From positions 124,001-188,000 of the forward strand of contig NZ_CP017674.1 in assembly GCF_001792815.1 (NCBI RefSeq): a DNA stretch of 64,000 bases, read 5' to 3'. Made by a program: the position numbers and the translations under genes. Positions within the stretch are counted from its first letter, which is position 1. Each line of letters starts with the position of its first letter. The DNA comes from Microbacterium sp. BH-3-3-3. GTDB taxonomy: Bacteria > Actinomycetota > Actinomycetes > Actinomycetales > Microbacteriaceae. The notes below the pieces were generated by a model that did not search any database, was not told the origin of the DNA, and worked only from the letters and a program-made list of their open reading frames with translations. Positions 29,451 to 38,775 of this stretch are shown here, piece after piece.

Positions 29451-30095
29451 ATGCGCCGGCAGAACTTCACCGACGACACGGTCGATTACGCGGCGGTGGG
29501 CGCCACCCAGGCCCCCGACCTCATGCAGTATCCGCCCGAGCGTTCCGTCCCCGCCGAAGATGCGTGGCGTATCGGCAGCGGCGAAGAGCGCTTCGTCGCC
29601 GCGGGCGAGTTGCTGCTCGCGTGGGCGCCGCTGCGCAGCGAAGAGCTGAGCATCACCGACGTGCGTCCCGCGTCGGGCGCCGGCTACGCGGGCGTCGGCT
29701 TCGACGCCGAGGGCGCTCCCGTCGCCCCCAGCCGCCTCGAGGCCGAGCAGCGCTTCGCCGCCGACGGCACCCCGTTCGTCAGCCCCGGAACGGGCGTGCG
29801 CCTGCACGGCAAGGTCGACGGACACCGCGCCGATGCCGAGCTGCGGGTCATCTCGGTGTTCGAGGAGCCGCGCCGCGTCGGATTCATCCTCGGGACGGTC
29901 GGACACTCCATCGTGAGCGGCGAAGAGCTGTTCTCGCTCGAGTGGCGCGACAACGACGAGGTCTGGTTCGTCGTGCGCGCGTTCGACCGCCCCACCGCGC
30001 CGTCCTACAAGCTCCTCACGAGCCGCGTGCGCCGTCGCCGCAAGGCGCTGTTCACGCGGTACCTGCGCGCGATCTCGCCGCTGTACACGTCCTGA
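29451..30095 (+). CDS. DUF1990-family protein
   Basis: 214 residues with FTDDTVDYAAVGATQAPDLM near the start, EERFVAAGELLLAWAPL, GFILGTVGHSIVSGEELFSL and a C-terminal YLRAISPL. These fit DUF1990, a family with no firm biochemical role. A GAGAGGA site lies upstream of the ATG. Its stop overlaps the hemW start by one base (TGATG), so it is in the lepA-hemW transcription unit. Confidence 0.85.
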   Translation: MRRQNFTDDTVDYAAVGATQAPDLMQYPPERSVPAEDAWRIGSGEERFVAAGELLLAWAPLRSEELSITDVRPASGAGYAGVGFDAEGAPVAPSRLEAEQRFAADGTPFVSPGTGVRLHGKVDGHRADAELRVISVFEEPRRVGFILGTVGHSIVSGEELFSLEWRDNDEVWFVVRAFDRPTAPSYKLLTSRVRRRRKALFTRYLRAISPLYTS

Positions 30096-31312
30096 TGGGC
30101 GGACCGCTTCCCCTCGGAGACCCCGCGCCCACCGACGGTCGTCTGCCCGACGACCTGACCATCGACCCGTCGGTCGACTTCGGTGTCTACCTGCACGTGC
30201 CGTTCTGCCGTGTGCGCTGCGGCTACTGCGACTTCAACACCTACACCGCCAGCGAGCTGCGCGGCGCCCGGCAAGACGACTTCGCCGACACGCTCGCCGC
30301 CGAGGTGCGCCTGGCGGGCGGGGTGATGGATGCCACGGGCGGCCGCCGCACGGCATCCACGGTGTTCTTCGGCGGGGGTACGCCGACACTCCTGCCTCCC
30401 GGCGATCTGGCGCGCATGCTCGACGCGGTGCGCGCGGAGTTCGGCATCGCCGAGGGGGCCGAGGTCACCGTCGAAGCCAACCCCGACACGGTCGACGACG
30501 CCGTAGTCGAGACGCTGGCCGCCGCGGGCGTCACGCGCGTGTCGATCGGCATGCAGTCGGCCCGCCCGCACGTGCTCGCCGCCCTCGACCGCACCCACGA
30601 CCCCGCGAACGTCGCGACCGCCGTCGCCGCGGCCCGCCGCGCCGGGCTCGACGTATCGCTCGACCTCATCTACGGCGCACCGGGGGAGTCGCTCGACGAC
30701 TGGCGGTCGTCTCTCGAGACCGCCGTCTCCCTCGCTCCCGATCACATCTCGGCCTACGCGCTCATCGTCGAAGACGGCACGAAGCTCGCCCGCCAGATCC
30801 GCTCGGGCGCGGTCGCGGAGCCCTCCGACGACCTGCAGGCCGACATGTACGAACTGGCCGACGAGCTGCTCGCCGATGCCGGGTACGACTGGTACGAGGT
30901 GTCGAACTGGTCGCGCGGCGTCGCCCACCGTTCGCGGCACAACCTCGCCTATTGGCGCGGCACGGACTGGTGGGGGTTCGGACCGGGCGCCCACAGCCAC
31001 GTCGCGGGGCTGCGCTGGTGGAACGTCAAACACCCGGCCGCCTATGCCCAGCGCCTCGCGGCGAACGAGTCACCGGCCGCCGCGCGCGAGCGCCCCGACG
31101 AGACGGCCCGACGACTCGAGTCGGTGCTGCTGCGCAGCCGCATTCGCGAGGGTCTCGCCGTCGGCGAGCTGCACGGCGAGGGCCGCAAGGCCGTGGCGTC
31201 GCTCATCGCCGACGGGCTCATCGAGGGGGCGGATGCCATCCGGGGCCGCATCGTGCTGACCCGCCGCGGACGCCTGCTGGCGGATGCCGTGGTGCGAGCC
31301 CTCACGGTCTGA
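30095..31312 (+). CDS. hemW: HemW-family radical SAM protein
   Basis: Radical SAM protein of the HemN-like group now assigned to heme trafficking (HemW) rather than coproporphyrinogen oxidation. 405 residues with VYLHVPFCRVRCGYCDFNTY, which gives the CxxxCxxC cluster, then FFGGGTPTLL, TVEANPDTVD and VSIGMQS. The fourth HemN-type cysteine pattern is CDFNT, as usual for HemW. Starts one base inside the DUF1990 stop. Confidence 0.94.
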   Translation: MGGPLPLGDPAPTDGRLPDDLTIDPSVDFGVYLHVPFCRVRCGYCDFNTYTASELRGARQDDFADTLAAEVRLAGGVMDATGGRRTASTVFFGGGTPTLLPPGDLARMLDAVRAEFGIAEGAEVTVEANPDTVDDAVVETLAAAGVTRVSIGMQSARPHVLAALDRTHDPANVATAVAAARRAGLDVSLDLIYGAPGESLDDWRSSLETAVSLAPDHISAYALIVEDGTKLARQIRSGAVAEPSDDLQADMYELADELLADAGYDWYEVSNWSRGVAHRSRHNLAYWRGTDWWGFGPGAHSHVAGLRWWNVKHPAAYAQRLAANESPAAARERPDETARRLESVLLRSRIREGLAVGELHGEGRKAVASLIADGLIEGADAIRGRIVLTRRGRLLADAVVRALTV

Positions 31313-31408
31313 TCCGCGCCGTCGCATCCCGCGGCGGGACCGCACGCAGGCGCGGAGGATCCGGCATCCGCGAGCCCCCGACGGGGCAGGTCGTCGATCG
31401 GCGTAGAA

Positions 31409-31435
31409 TTGGCACTCAGTCAAGTCGAGTGCCAG
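31409..31435 (+). promoter_or_regulatory. CIRCE operator before hrcA
   Basis: TTGGCACTC, nine-base spacer, GAGTGCCAG: a close match to the HrcA-bound consensus TTAGCACTC-N9-GAGTGCTAA, with the usual 9-bp spacer. It begins at the end of a TAGAAT -10-like hexamer (31404-31409) and lies 17 bases before the hrcA ATG, so bound HrcA would block its own transcription. Confidence 0.95.
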
Positions 31436-31452
31436 ACGGGGAGGAGCAGCGC

Positions 31453-32493
31453 ATGGTGTCGGAACGCGGCCTCCAAGTGCTCCGCGCGATCGTGCAGGAC
31501 TACGTCGACACGCGTGAACCCGTCGGCAGCAAAGCGATCGTCGACCGGCACGCATTCGGTGTGTCGGCGGCGACCATCCGCAACGACATGGCGCTGCTCG
31601 AAGACGAAGACCTCATCGTCGCACCCCACACCTCGTCGGGCCGCGTGCCCACCGACAAGGGCTACCGCGTGTTCGTCGATCACCTCGCCGAACTGCGCCC
31701 GCTCTCGGGAGCGCAGCGCAGCGCGATCACCTCGTTCCTCGACGAGGCGGGCGATCTCGACGACCTGCTCGCCCGCACGGTGCGTGCCCTGACGCAGCTG
31801 ACCGGCCAGGTCGCGATCGTGCAGTACCCGTCGTTCGCGCGCGCCAACCTCTCGCACGTGGAGCTCGTGGCTCTCGGCGGTCCCCGCGTGCTCGTCATCC
31901 TCGTCACCGACACCGGCCGCGTCTCGCAGCGGATCGCGCTCGTCCCGGCCGAGCCGGCCGAGGCCGACATCGTGCAGCTGCGCGCGCGTGTGGGCGCGGT
32001 GCTGGTCGGGCGCTCCGTCGCCGACTGCGCGCAGCAGGTCGCCGCGGTCGTCGCCGACGGCCCCCGCCCCGGCATCGCCCTCGACGCCGTCGCCGACGCC
32101 GTGTTCCGCGTCGTCGGCGAGGAGCTCGAGGAGTTCCGTCAGGATCGCCTCGTCATGGCTGGGGCGGCGACCCTCGCCAAGCGCGAATCCGACTTCCGCG
32201 GCAGCATCTACCCGCTCCTCGAAGCCATCGAGGAGCAGGTGACCCTGCTGCGGCTCATGACCGAGATGGTCGCCGACGAGAAGGGCTTGTCGGCCAGCAT
32301 CGGCCGCGAGAACGAACCCTTCGGGCTCATCGAGGCCTCGGTGCTCGCGAGCCGGTACGACGGCTCGACGGGCGGTGCCCGCGTGGGCCTGCTCGGCCCC
32401 ACCCGCATGGACTACTCCTCCAACCTCGCGGCGGTTCGCGCCGTCGCGCACTATCTGACCCGGATGCTCGAAGACGACGACAGCGCGCGCTGA
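31453..32493 (+). CDS. hrcA: Heat-inducible transcription repressor HrcA
   Basis: Repressor of CIRCE-controlled chaperone genes. 346 residues from ATG 31453 ([20 protein letters not shown]), with a winged-helix N-terminus ([33 protein letters not shown]) and the C-terminal GAF-like dimer domain ([20 protein letters not shown]). GAGGAG lies about 7 bases before the ATG. It is autoregulated through the CIRCE site and followed by dnaJ, the usual hrcA-dnaJ pair. Confidence 0.97.
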   Translation: MVSERGLQVLRAIVQDYVDTREPVGSKAIVDRHAFGVSAATIRNDMALLEDEDLIVAPHTSSGRVPTDKGYRVFVDHLAELRPLSGAQRSAITSFLDEAGDLDDLLARTVRALTQLTGQVAIVQYPSFARANLSHVELVALGGPRVLVILVTDTGRVSQRIALVPAEPAEADIVQLRARVGAVLVGRSVADCAQQVAAVVADGPRPGIALDAVADAVFRVVGEELEEFRQDRLVMAGAATLAKRESDFRGSIYPLLEAIEEQVTLLRLMTEMVADEKGLSASIGRENEPFGLIEASVLASRYDGSTGGARVGLLGPTRMDYSSNLAAVRAVAHYLTRMLEDDDSAR

Positions 32494-32542
32494 CGAGCAC
32501 CCCACCGAGAACGACCCCGCACCCGCGGGCAGGAAGGCGATT

Positions 32543-33670
32543 GTGGCTGACCACTACGAGGTCCTCGGCGTCGAACGAGACGCCAGCGCCGACGAGATCA
32601 AGAAGGCGTACCGCCGTCTCGCTCGTCAGTTGCACCCCGACGTGAACCCCGGTGACGACGCGTCCGAACGCTTCAAGCTGGTCACGCACGCGTACGACGT
32701 GCTCAGCGACCCCGAGCAGCGTCGGCGCTACGACATGGGCGGCGACCAGAACCCCTTCGGCGGGGGCGGGGGAGCGGCCGGCTTCGGCGGGTTCAGCGAC
32801 ATCTTCGAGACGTTCTTCGGTGGGGCCCAGGGCGGCGGAGGCGGGCGGGGACCGCGTCCGCGTTCGCGTCGCGAGCGCGGGCAGGACGCCCTCGTGCGCG
32901 TCACGCTCGATCTCGGCGACGTCGTCTTCGGTACCCACCGCGACCTCGACGTCGACACCGCCGTGCTCTGCGAGACCTGCCAGGGAGCGTGCACGCAGCC
33001 CGGCACGAGCGAAGTCACCTGCGACATCTGCCACGGCTCGGGTCACGTGCAGCGCACGGTGCGCAGCCTGCTCGGCAACGTCGTCACCAGCCAGCCCTGC
33101 AACGTGTGCCACGGACACGGCACGACCATCCCCTACCCCTGCGGCACCTGCCAGGGACAGGGACGCGTGCGCGCCCGTCGTACCGTGTCGGTCGACATCC
33201 CCGCCGGCGTCGAGTCGGGCCTGCGCCTGCAGCTTCCCGGTTCGGGTGAGGTCGGCCCCGCCGGCGGCCCCAACGGCGACCTGTACCTCGAGATCACCGT
33301 CGACGCGCACGAGGCTTTCAGCCGCGAGGGCGACGACCTGCTCGCCACCCTCGAGGTGTCGATGCCGGATGCCATCCTCGGCACCACCACGACGATCGAC
33401 GCCCTCGATGGTGCCGTCGAGCTCGAGGTGCGCCCGGGCGTGCAGTCGGGCGACGTGCTCACCATCAAGGGCCGCGGCATCACGCCGCTGCGCGGAAGCC
33501 AGCGCGGGGACCTGAAGGTCGGCGTGCACGTCGTGACGCCCACGCGCCTCGACCACAAGGAACGCGCCCTCATCGAGGAGTTCGCCAAGCGCACGAAGGC
33601 CCCCCAGCCGCGCCTGGCCGAGCACCAGCAGGGCATGTTCTCGAAGTTCCGCGACCGCTTCCGGCACTGA
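32543..33670 (+). CDS. dnaJ: Chaperone DnaJ
   Basis: Type I J-protein co-chaperone of DnaK. 375 residues: J domain with LHPDVNPG (HPD), Gly/Phe region (about 70-105), zinc-binding domain with four CxxC units (CETC, CDIC, CNVC, CGTC), and a C-terminal substrate-binding region. The first zinc repeat reads CETCQGAC, where CxxCxGxG is usual; both metal-binding cysteines remain. GTG start with AGGAAGG upstream. Likely co-regulated with hrcA. Confidence 0.96.
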   Translation: MADHYEVLGVERDASADEIKKAYRRLARQLHPDVNPGDDASERFKLVTHAYDVLSDPEQRRRYDMGGDQNPFGGGGGAAGFGGFSDIFETFFGGAQGGGGGRGPRPRSRRERGQDALVRVTLDLGDVVFGTHRDLDVDTAVLCETCQGACTQPGTSEVTCDICHGSGHVQRTVRSLLGNVVTSQPCNVCHGHGTTIPYPCGTCQGQGRVRARRTVSVDIPAGVESGLRLQLPGSGEVGPAGGPNGDLYLEITVDAHEAFSREGDDLLATLEVSMPDAILGTTTTIDALDGAVELEVRPGVQSGDVLTIKGRGITPLRGSQRGDLKVGVHVVTPTRLDHKERALIEEFAKRTKAPQPRLAEHQQGMFSKFRDRFRH

Positions 33671-33672
33671 CC

Positions 33673-34407
33673 GTGGCGCTGCACTTCGTCACCGACGAGG
33701 CGGCATCCGCTCAGCCGGGGGACACCGTCACGCTCACCGGAGCAGAGGCGCACCACGCCGCAGCGGTCCGCCGGGTGCGGGTCGACGAGGCGGTCACCCT
33801 CGGCGACGGTCATGGGGCGTGGCTGTCGGGCCTCGTCACGGCCGCGACGCCCAAGCAGGTCGACGTGCGGGTGACGGGCCGCGAGGAGCATCCGGCCCCG
33901 TCGCCGCGCTTCGTGCTCGTGCAGGCGCTCGCGAAGGGCGACCGTGACGAACTCGCGGTGCAGGCGGCGACCGAACTCGGCGTCGACGCGATCGTTCCGT
34001 GGCAGGCGGCGCGGAGCGTCTCGCGCTGGGATGCCAAGGCCGACAAGGGTCTGGCCCGCTGGCGCACCATCGTGCGCGAGGCGGCGAAGCAGGCGCACCG
34101 CGCGTGGATCCCCGACGTCGAGGGCGTCGCCCGCACGGCCGACCTCGTGCGCCGCGCCGGCACCGACCTGGTGCTGGTGCTCGAGCCGTCGGCATCCGAT
34201 CGCCTCACCGCGGTCGCCGTCGAAGCCTCAGACGGTCGCGACGTGGTGCTCGTGGTCGGGCCCGAGGGCGGGATCGCCTCCGACGAGCTCGACGCACTGG
34301 TGGCGGGCGGCGCTCGACTCGTGCGCCTCGGCGACACGGTGCTGCGCACCTCGACCGCGGGGGCCGCGGCGATCTCGGTGCTGTCGGCGGCGCACGGGCG
34401 CTGGTGA
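33673..34407 (+). CDS. rsmE: 16S rRNA m3U1498 methyltransferase
   Basis: SPOUT methyltransferase that modifies U1498 of 16S rRNA. 244 residues: an N-terminal PUA-like domain with TGAEAHHAAAVRRVRVDE, and a C-terminal knot with VVGPEGGIASDELDAL and LGDTVLRTSTAGAAAISVL. It starts at GTG, two bases after the dnaJ stop, and is probably co-transcribed with it. The position after dnaJ is widely conserved. Confidence 0.95.
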   Translation: MALHFVTDEAASAQPGDTVTLTGAEAHHAAAVRRVRVDEAVTLGDGHGAWLSGLVTAATPKQVDVRVTGREEHPAPSPRFVLVQALAKGDRDELAVQAATELGVDAIVPWQAARSVSRWDAKADKGLARWRTIVREAAKQAHRAWIPDVEGVARTADLVRRAGTDLVLVLEPSASDRLTAVAVEASDGRDVVLVVGPEGGIASDELDALVAGGARLVRLGDTVLRTSTAGAAAISVLSAAHGRW

Positions 34408-34418
34408 GCCCCCGCCGC

Positions 34419-34478
34419 GTTCCGATCCGCCCGTCCGGGGCGAGAAACGTCCCGATCCGCCCGTCCGGGGCGCGGAAT
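34419..34478 (+). repeat. 30-bp tandem repeat, two copies
   Basis: Copies at 34419-34448 and 34449-34478 share CCGATCCGCCCGTCCGGGGC. They lie in the 210-bp gap between rsmE and the HIT gene, which otherwise holds only a TAGACT hexamer (34605-34610) before the HIT start. Confidence 0.8.
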
Positions 34479-34617
34479 GTGTATCGGGGCGCACAACAAC
34501 CGCCCCGATGCACGGTTCACGCCCCGGCCACGAGTCGTACGGCTCGACGCGCCATCTCGCCCGTCGAGCCCGCACCTCCCGACCTGCGTGTCGGAGCCCC
34601 TCACTAGACTGGATGCC

Positions 34618-34965
34618 ATGAGCGAACCGTCGATCTTCACGCGCATCCTGCAGGGCGAGATCCCCGCCGAGATCGTCGCCGAGACCGAGAACGCCTTCGC
34701 GATCCGCGACATCGCCCCGCAAGCGCCGGTGCACCTGCTCGTCATCCCCAAGACGCAGCAGTACCGCAACGTCGTCGAGCTGGCGGCGGGCGACCCCGAC
34801 CTGCTCACCGAGGTCGTGGGGCTCGCGAACAGCGTCGCCGCCGAGCATGCCGACGGCGACTTCCGGCTGATCTTCAACACCGGCGAGGGCGCCGGCCAAA
34901 CCGTCTTCCATGTGCACGCCCACGTCCTCGCGGGTGGCCTGAACGAAAAGAGCGTGGGTGTCTGA
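34618..34965 (+). CDS. HIT-family nucleotide-binding protein
   Basis: 115 residues of the Hint-like HIT group, which hydrolyse nucleoside phosphoramidates. Begins MSEPSIFTRILQGEIPAEIV and contains the catalytic triad VFHVHAHVLAG. ATG 34618 is chosen over more upstream in-frame starts because the family N-terminus begins here; TAGACT ends seven bases before it, suggesting a leaderless mRNA. The stop overlaps phoH by eight bases. Confidence 0.95.
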   Translation: MSEPSIFTRILQGEIPAEIVAETENAFAIRDIAPQAPVHLLVIPKTQQYRNVVELAAGDPDLLTEVVGLANSVAAEHADGDFRLIFNTGEGAGQTVFHVHAHVLAGGLNEKSVGV

Positions 34966-36037
34966 CTCCGCCGAAGAATCCGTCGTCGACCGCATCGAGG
35001 TCGACGGCGTGGCCATGGTGCAGCTCCTCGGACCGCAGGATCGCCTGCTGCGCGTGGTCGAGAAAGAGCACCCCGAGGTCGACGTGCACGTCCGCGGCAA
35101 CGAGATCACGCTGTCGGGCACCGCTTCCGCCGTCGCCGCGGCGCGGGGCCTCGTCGACGAGCTGCTCGCGATGACCCGCTCGGGCCACGGCCTCGACCCC
35201 TCCGACGTGAAGAGCTCGAACCGCATGCTCTCCGACGGCGGTCCCCGTCCGTCCGAGGTCATGGGCGAAGCGATCCTGTCATCGCGCGGCAAGGTCATCC
35301 GCCCCAAGACCGCCGGGCAGAAGGCCTACGTCGACGCGATCGACGAGAACACCATCGTGTTCGGCATCGGCCCCGCCGGTACCGGCAAGACCTACCTCGC
35401 CATGGCCAAGGCCGTGCAGGCGCTGCAGCGCAAAGAGGTCGCCCGCATCATCCTCACCCGGCCCGCCGTCGAAGCCGGCGAGCGTCTGGGCTTCCTGCCC
35501 GGCACGCTCACCGACAAGATCGATCCGTACCTGCGGCCGCTGTACGACGCGCTCAACGAGATGATGGACCCCGACATCGTGCCGAAGCTCATGGCGACGG
35601 GCACGATCGAGGTCGCTCCTCTCGCGTACATGCGCGGACGTACGCTGAACGACTCGTTCGTCGTGCTCGACGAGGCGCAGAACACCACGCCCGAGCAGAT
35701 GAAGATGTTCCTCACGCGCCTCGGCTTCGGCACGCGCATGGTCGTCACCGGCGACATCACCCAGGTCGATCTGCCCCAGGGCGCGTCGGGTCTGCGTCTG
35801 GTCACCCGCGTGCTCGACGACATCGACGACATCCACTTCTCGCGCCTCACCAGCGAAGACGTGGTGCGTCACAACCTCGTCGGTCGCATCGTCGACGCGT
35901 ACAGCGAGTACGACGAGAAGCGTCTCGTCGCCCGCCGCGAGCGTGACGAGGCCTCCGAGTTCGCCACCCGTGCGGAGCGACGCGGCTCGAGTGCCGCCGG
36001 TCCCCGCGATCACCTCCCGAGACGAAACCGCTCATGA
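34958..36037 (+). CDS. phoH: PhoH-like ATPase
   Basis: P-loop ATPase, probably RNA-related, encoded next to YbeY in many genomes. 359 residues: N-terminal KH-like part, Walker A GPAGTGKTYLAMAKAV, Walker B FVVLDEAQNTT and GDITQVDLP. The GTG at 34958 overlaps the HIT stop; the C-terminal tail is charged and species-specific. Its stop overlaps the ybeY start (ATGA). The operon HIT-phoH-ybeY-corC-era is the common arrangement. Confidence 0.95.
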   Translation: MSDSAEESVVDRIEVDGVAMVQLLGPQDRLLRVVEKEHPEVDVHVRGNEITLSGTASAVAAARGLVDELLAMTRSGHGLDPSDVKSSNRMLSDGGPRPSEVMGEAILSSRGKVIRPKTAGQKAYVDAIDENTIVFGIGPAGTGKTYLAMAKAVQALQRKEVARIILTRPAVEAGERLGFLPGTLTDKIDPYLRPLYDALNEMMDPDIVPKLMATGTIEVAPLAYMRGRTLNDSFVVLDEAQNTTPEQMKMFLTRLGFGTRMVVTGDITQVDLPQGASGLRLVTRVLDDIDDIHFSRLTSEDVVRHNLVGRIVDAYSEYDEKRLVARRERDEASEFATRAERRGSSAAGPRDHLPRRNRS

Positions 36038-36501
36038 CGATCGAGATCAACAACGAATCCGACCACCAGATCGACGAGCAGGTGCTGCTGCGCCTGATGG
36101 AGTACAACCTCGCCGAGCTGCACGTCAGCGGCGACGCCGACGTGGCCATCGTGCTCGTCGACGAGGGCGCCATGGAGTCCTTGCACGTGCAGTGGATGGA
36201 CGAACCCGGCCCGACCGACGTGCTCAGCTTCCCGATGGACGAGCTGCGCCCCGGCTCGGAAGACGCGCCCACCCCGGCGGGTCTGCTCGGCGACATCGTG
36301 CTGTGTCCTGCCGTCGCCGAGACCCAGGCGGTCGCGGCGAAGCACTCCACGCAAGACGAACTGATCCTGCTCACCACCCACGGACTGCTGCACCTCCTCG
36401 GCTTCGATCACGCCGAGCCCGATGAGGAGCGCGAGATGTTCGGTCTTCAGCGCGAGCTCATCGCCGGCTTCCAGGCCGTCGAGCGCCAGCGCCGCGCATG
36501 A
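36034..36501 (+). CDS. ybeY: Endoribonuclease YbeY
   Basis: Zinc-dependent endoribonuclease for 16S rRNA 3' end maturation and ribosome quality control. 155 residues with DVLSFPMDE, GDIVLCPAV and the metal motif HGLLHLLGFDHAEPDE (three His). Overlaps phoH before it and the CorC-like gene after it by four bases each (ATGA), so it is translationally coupled on both sides. Confidence 0.97.
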   Translation: MTIEINNESDHQIDEQVLLRLMEYNLAELHVSGDADVAIVLVDEGAMESLHVQWMDEPGPTDVLSFPMDELRPGSEDAPTPAGLLGDIVLCPAVAETQAVAAKHSTQDELILLTTHGLLHLLGFDHAEPDEEREMFGLQRELIAGFQAVERQRRA

Positions 36502-37808
36502 CCGAAGCGCTCCTGCTCGTCGCCGCCGTGCTGCTCGTCGCCTTCGGCGGGCTGATGGCGGCGTCCGAGGCCGCGCTCGGGGTCACCTCGCGCACCGACC
36601 TGCTCGAGCTGGGCGCCTCGGGGCGCAACGCCACGTCGCTGCGTCGCATCGCCGACGACACCAGTGCGCACGTGACCGCGGTCGTGTTCATCCGCGTACT
36701 CGCCGAGACCACCGCCGCGGTGCTCGTGACCGCGGCGTTCATGCTGCTCTTCGACGACATCTGGTTGGCCGTCGCGGCCGCCGCCGTGCTCATGACGGGC
36801 ATCTCGTTCGTCGCCGTCGGGGCGAGCCCCCGCTCGGTCGGTCGCCAGCACGCCCGCGGTCTGCTGCGCGGCGGGGCACCCGTCATCCGGGGCATGCGCA
36901 TTCTGCTCGGGCCTCTCGCGCACGGCCTCGTCGCCGTCGGAAACCGCGTGACCCCCGGAGTACCGCACTCGACGTCGTTCGCGTCAGAGGAACAGCTGCT
37001 CAGCATCATCGACGAGGCCGCCGAGAACGAGCTCATCGAGCAGGACGACCGCGAGCTCATCCACTCGGTGTTCGACTTCACCGACCGCTACGTCCGCGAG
37101 GTCATGGTCCCGCGCACCGACATGGTGACCGTCGGGGCCGGCGCCACCTCGCGTGAGGCCCTCGCTCTCTTCCTCGAGAAGGGCGTCTCGCGCGTTCCCC
37201 TCGCCGACGACGAGGCCGACGACGTCGTGGGGATGCTGTACCTCAAAGACCTCGTGCAGTTCGGCTTCCGCGACGAGGCGGGGTGGCGCGACGCGCCGAT
37301 CCGCCGCATCGCCCGTCCGGCGGTGTTCGTGCCCGAGTCGATGAAGGCCGAGACCCTGCTGCAGCAGATGAAGAAAGACGCCGTGCACGTGTGCCTGGTC
37401 GTCGACGAGTACGGCGGCGTCGCCGGCCTCGTGACCCTCGAAGACCTGATCGAGGAGCTCGTGGGCGAGATCGCCGACGAGTACGACGCGCCCACCAGCG
37501 AGATCGTCGAGCTCGACGACAACCGGTACCGCGTGAACGCGCGCTTGGGCCTCGACGAGGTCGGCGACCTCTTCGGTCTCGAGCTCGACGACGAAGACGT
37601 GGACTCGATCGGCGGACTGCTGGGCAAGGCCCTCGGCCGCATCCCCCAACCGGGGGCCACGGCGGAACACTCCGGTCTCGTCATGACCGGCGGGGCATCG
37701 CGCGGCCGTAACCGCGGCATCGCCACGGTGATCGTGGAGCGCGCCGAGACTCCGAACGACGACAACGCCGAGGCCGATGGCCCCGCGCGTGAGAGGAACG
37801 ACAGATGA
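36498..37808 (+). CDS. CNNM/CorC-family membrane protein with CBS pair
   Basis: 436 residues: an N-terminal CNNM (DUF21) domain with several transmembrane helices (LLLVAAVLLVAFGGLMAASE onward), a CBS pair (VMVPRTDMVTV, VCLVVDEYGGVAGLVTLEDL) and a C-terminal CorC/HlyC domain (RVNARLGLDEVGDLFGLEL). Such proteins take part in Mg2+/Co2+ export or homeostasis; the older haemolysin name is misleading. Overlaps ybeY and era by four bases each. Confidence 0.93.
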   Translation: MTEALLLVAAVLLVAFGGLMAASEAALGVTSRTDLLELGASGRNATSLRRIADDTSAHVTAVVFIRVLAETTAAVLVTAAFMLLFDDIWLAVAAAAVLMTGISFVAVGASPRSVGRQHARGLLRGGAPVIRGMRILLGPLAHGLVAVGNRVTPGVPHSTSFASEEQLLSIIDEAAENELIEQDDRELIHSVFDFTDRYVREVMVPRTDMVTVGAGATSREALALFLEKGVSRVPLADDEADDVVGMLYLKDLVQFGFRDEAGWRDAPIRRIARPAVFVPESMKAETLLQQMKKDAVHVCLVVDEYGGVAGLVTLEDLIEELVGEIADEYDAPTSEIVELDDNRYRVNARLGLDEVGDLFGLELDDEDVDSIGGLLGKALGRIPQPGATAEHSGLVMTGGASRGRNRGIATVIVERAETPNDDNAEADGPARERNDR

Positions 37809-38698
37809 CCGACACCCGATCCGGTTTCGTGACCTTCGTGGGCAGGCCGAACGTCGGCAAGTCCACCCTGACCAACGCCCTCGTGGGCGAGAAGGTCGCG
37901 ATCACCAGCGAGAAGCCGCAGACCACGCGTCGCGCCATCCGCGGCATCGTGAACCGCCCCGGCGGTCAGCTCGTGCTCGTCGACACCCCCGGCATCCACC
38001 GCCCGCGCACCCTGCTCGGACAACGTCTGAACGACCTGGTCGAACAGGTGCTGGGCGACGTCGACGTCATCGCCTTCTGCGTTCCGGCGACCGAGAAGGT
38101 CGGCCCGGGCGACCGTCGTATCGCCGAGTCGCTGTCGGGGTACCCCCGCGCCAAGAAGGTCGCGCTGGTCACCAAGACCGACGCCGCCTCGCGCGATCAG
38201 ATCACGCAGCGTCTCGTCGAGGTCGACGCGCTGCGCGAGGACTGGGCCGCGGTCATCCCGCTCTCGGCCATCACCCACGACCAGCTCGACGTGCTCAGCG
38301 ACGAGCTCCTCGCGCTCATGCCCCAGGGGCCCGCGCTGTACGACGCCGACATCGTCACCGACGAGACGCTCGAAGATCGCATCGCCGAGATCATCCGCGA
38401 AGCGGCGCTGCACGGCGTGCGCGACGAGCTCCCGCACTCCATCGCGGTCACGGTCGATGACGTCGCCGCGCGCGAGAACAGCGACCTCACCGACGTGTGG
38501 GCCAACATCGTCGTCGAACGCGACAGCCAGAAGGCGATCATCATCGGCCACAAGGGCTCTCGCCTGGCCGACGTCGGTGCGCGCGCGCGCGCGGGCATCG
38601 AGCCCCTCGTGGGCAGCCGGGTGTATCTCTCGCTGCACGTCCGCGTGGCCAAGGAATGGCAGCGCGACCCCAAGCAGCTCGGACGCCTCGGCTTCTGA
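37805..38698 (+). CDS. era: GTPase Era
   Basis: GTPase that binds the 3' end of 16S rRNA and monitors 30S assembly. 297 residues: GRPNVGKSTLTNALVG, TTRRAIRGI, DTPGIHRPR, TKTD, and a C-terminal KH domain with VERDSQKAIIIGHKGSRLAD. Start overlaps the preceding stop (ATGA). Last gene of the conserved block; in related genomes recO lies close by, here about 10 kb away after several accessory genes. Confidence 0.97.
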   Translation: MTDTRSGFVTFVGRPNVGKSTLTNALVGEKVAITSEKPQTTRRAIRGIVNRPGGQLVLVDTPGIHRPRTLLGQRLNDLVEQVLGDVDVIAFCVPATEKVGPGDRRIAESLSGYPRAKKVALVTKTDAASRDQITQRLVEVDALREDWAAVIPLSAITHDQLDVLSDELLALMPQGPALYDADIVTDETLEDRIAEIIREAALHGVRDELPHSIAVTVDDVAARENSDLTDVWANIVVERDSQKAIIIGHKGSRLADVGARARAGIEPLVGSRVYLSLHVRVAKEWQRDPKQLGRLGF

Positions 38699-38775
38699 CC
38701 CCCACCCGGCCGCGCCGCACCCGCGCCGCGTTTCCGGGCGCACATGAGACGAACGACACGACGAAAGGTGCAGCC

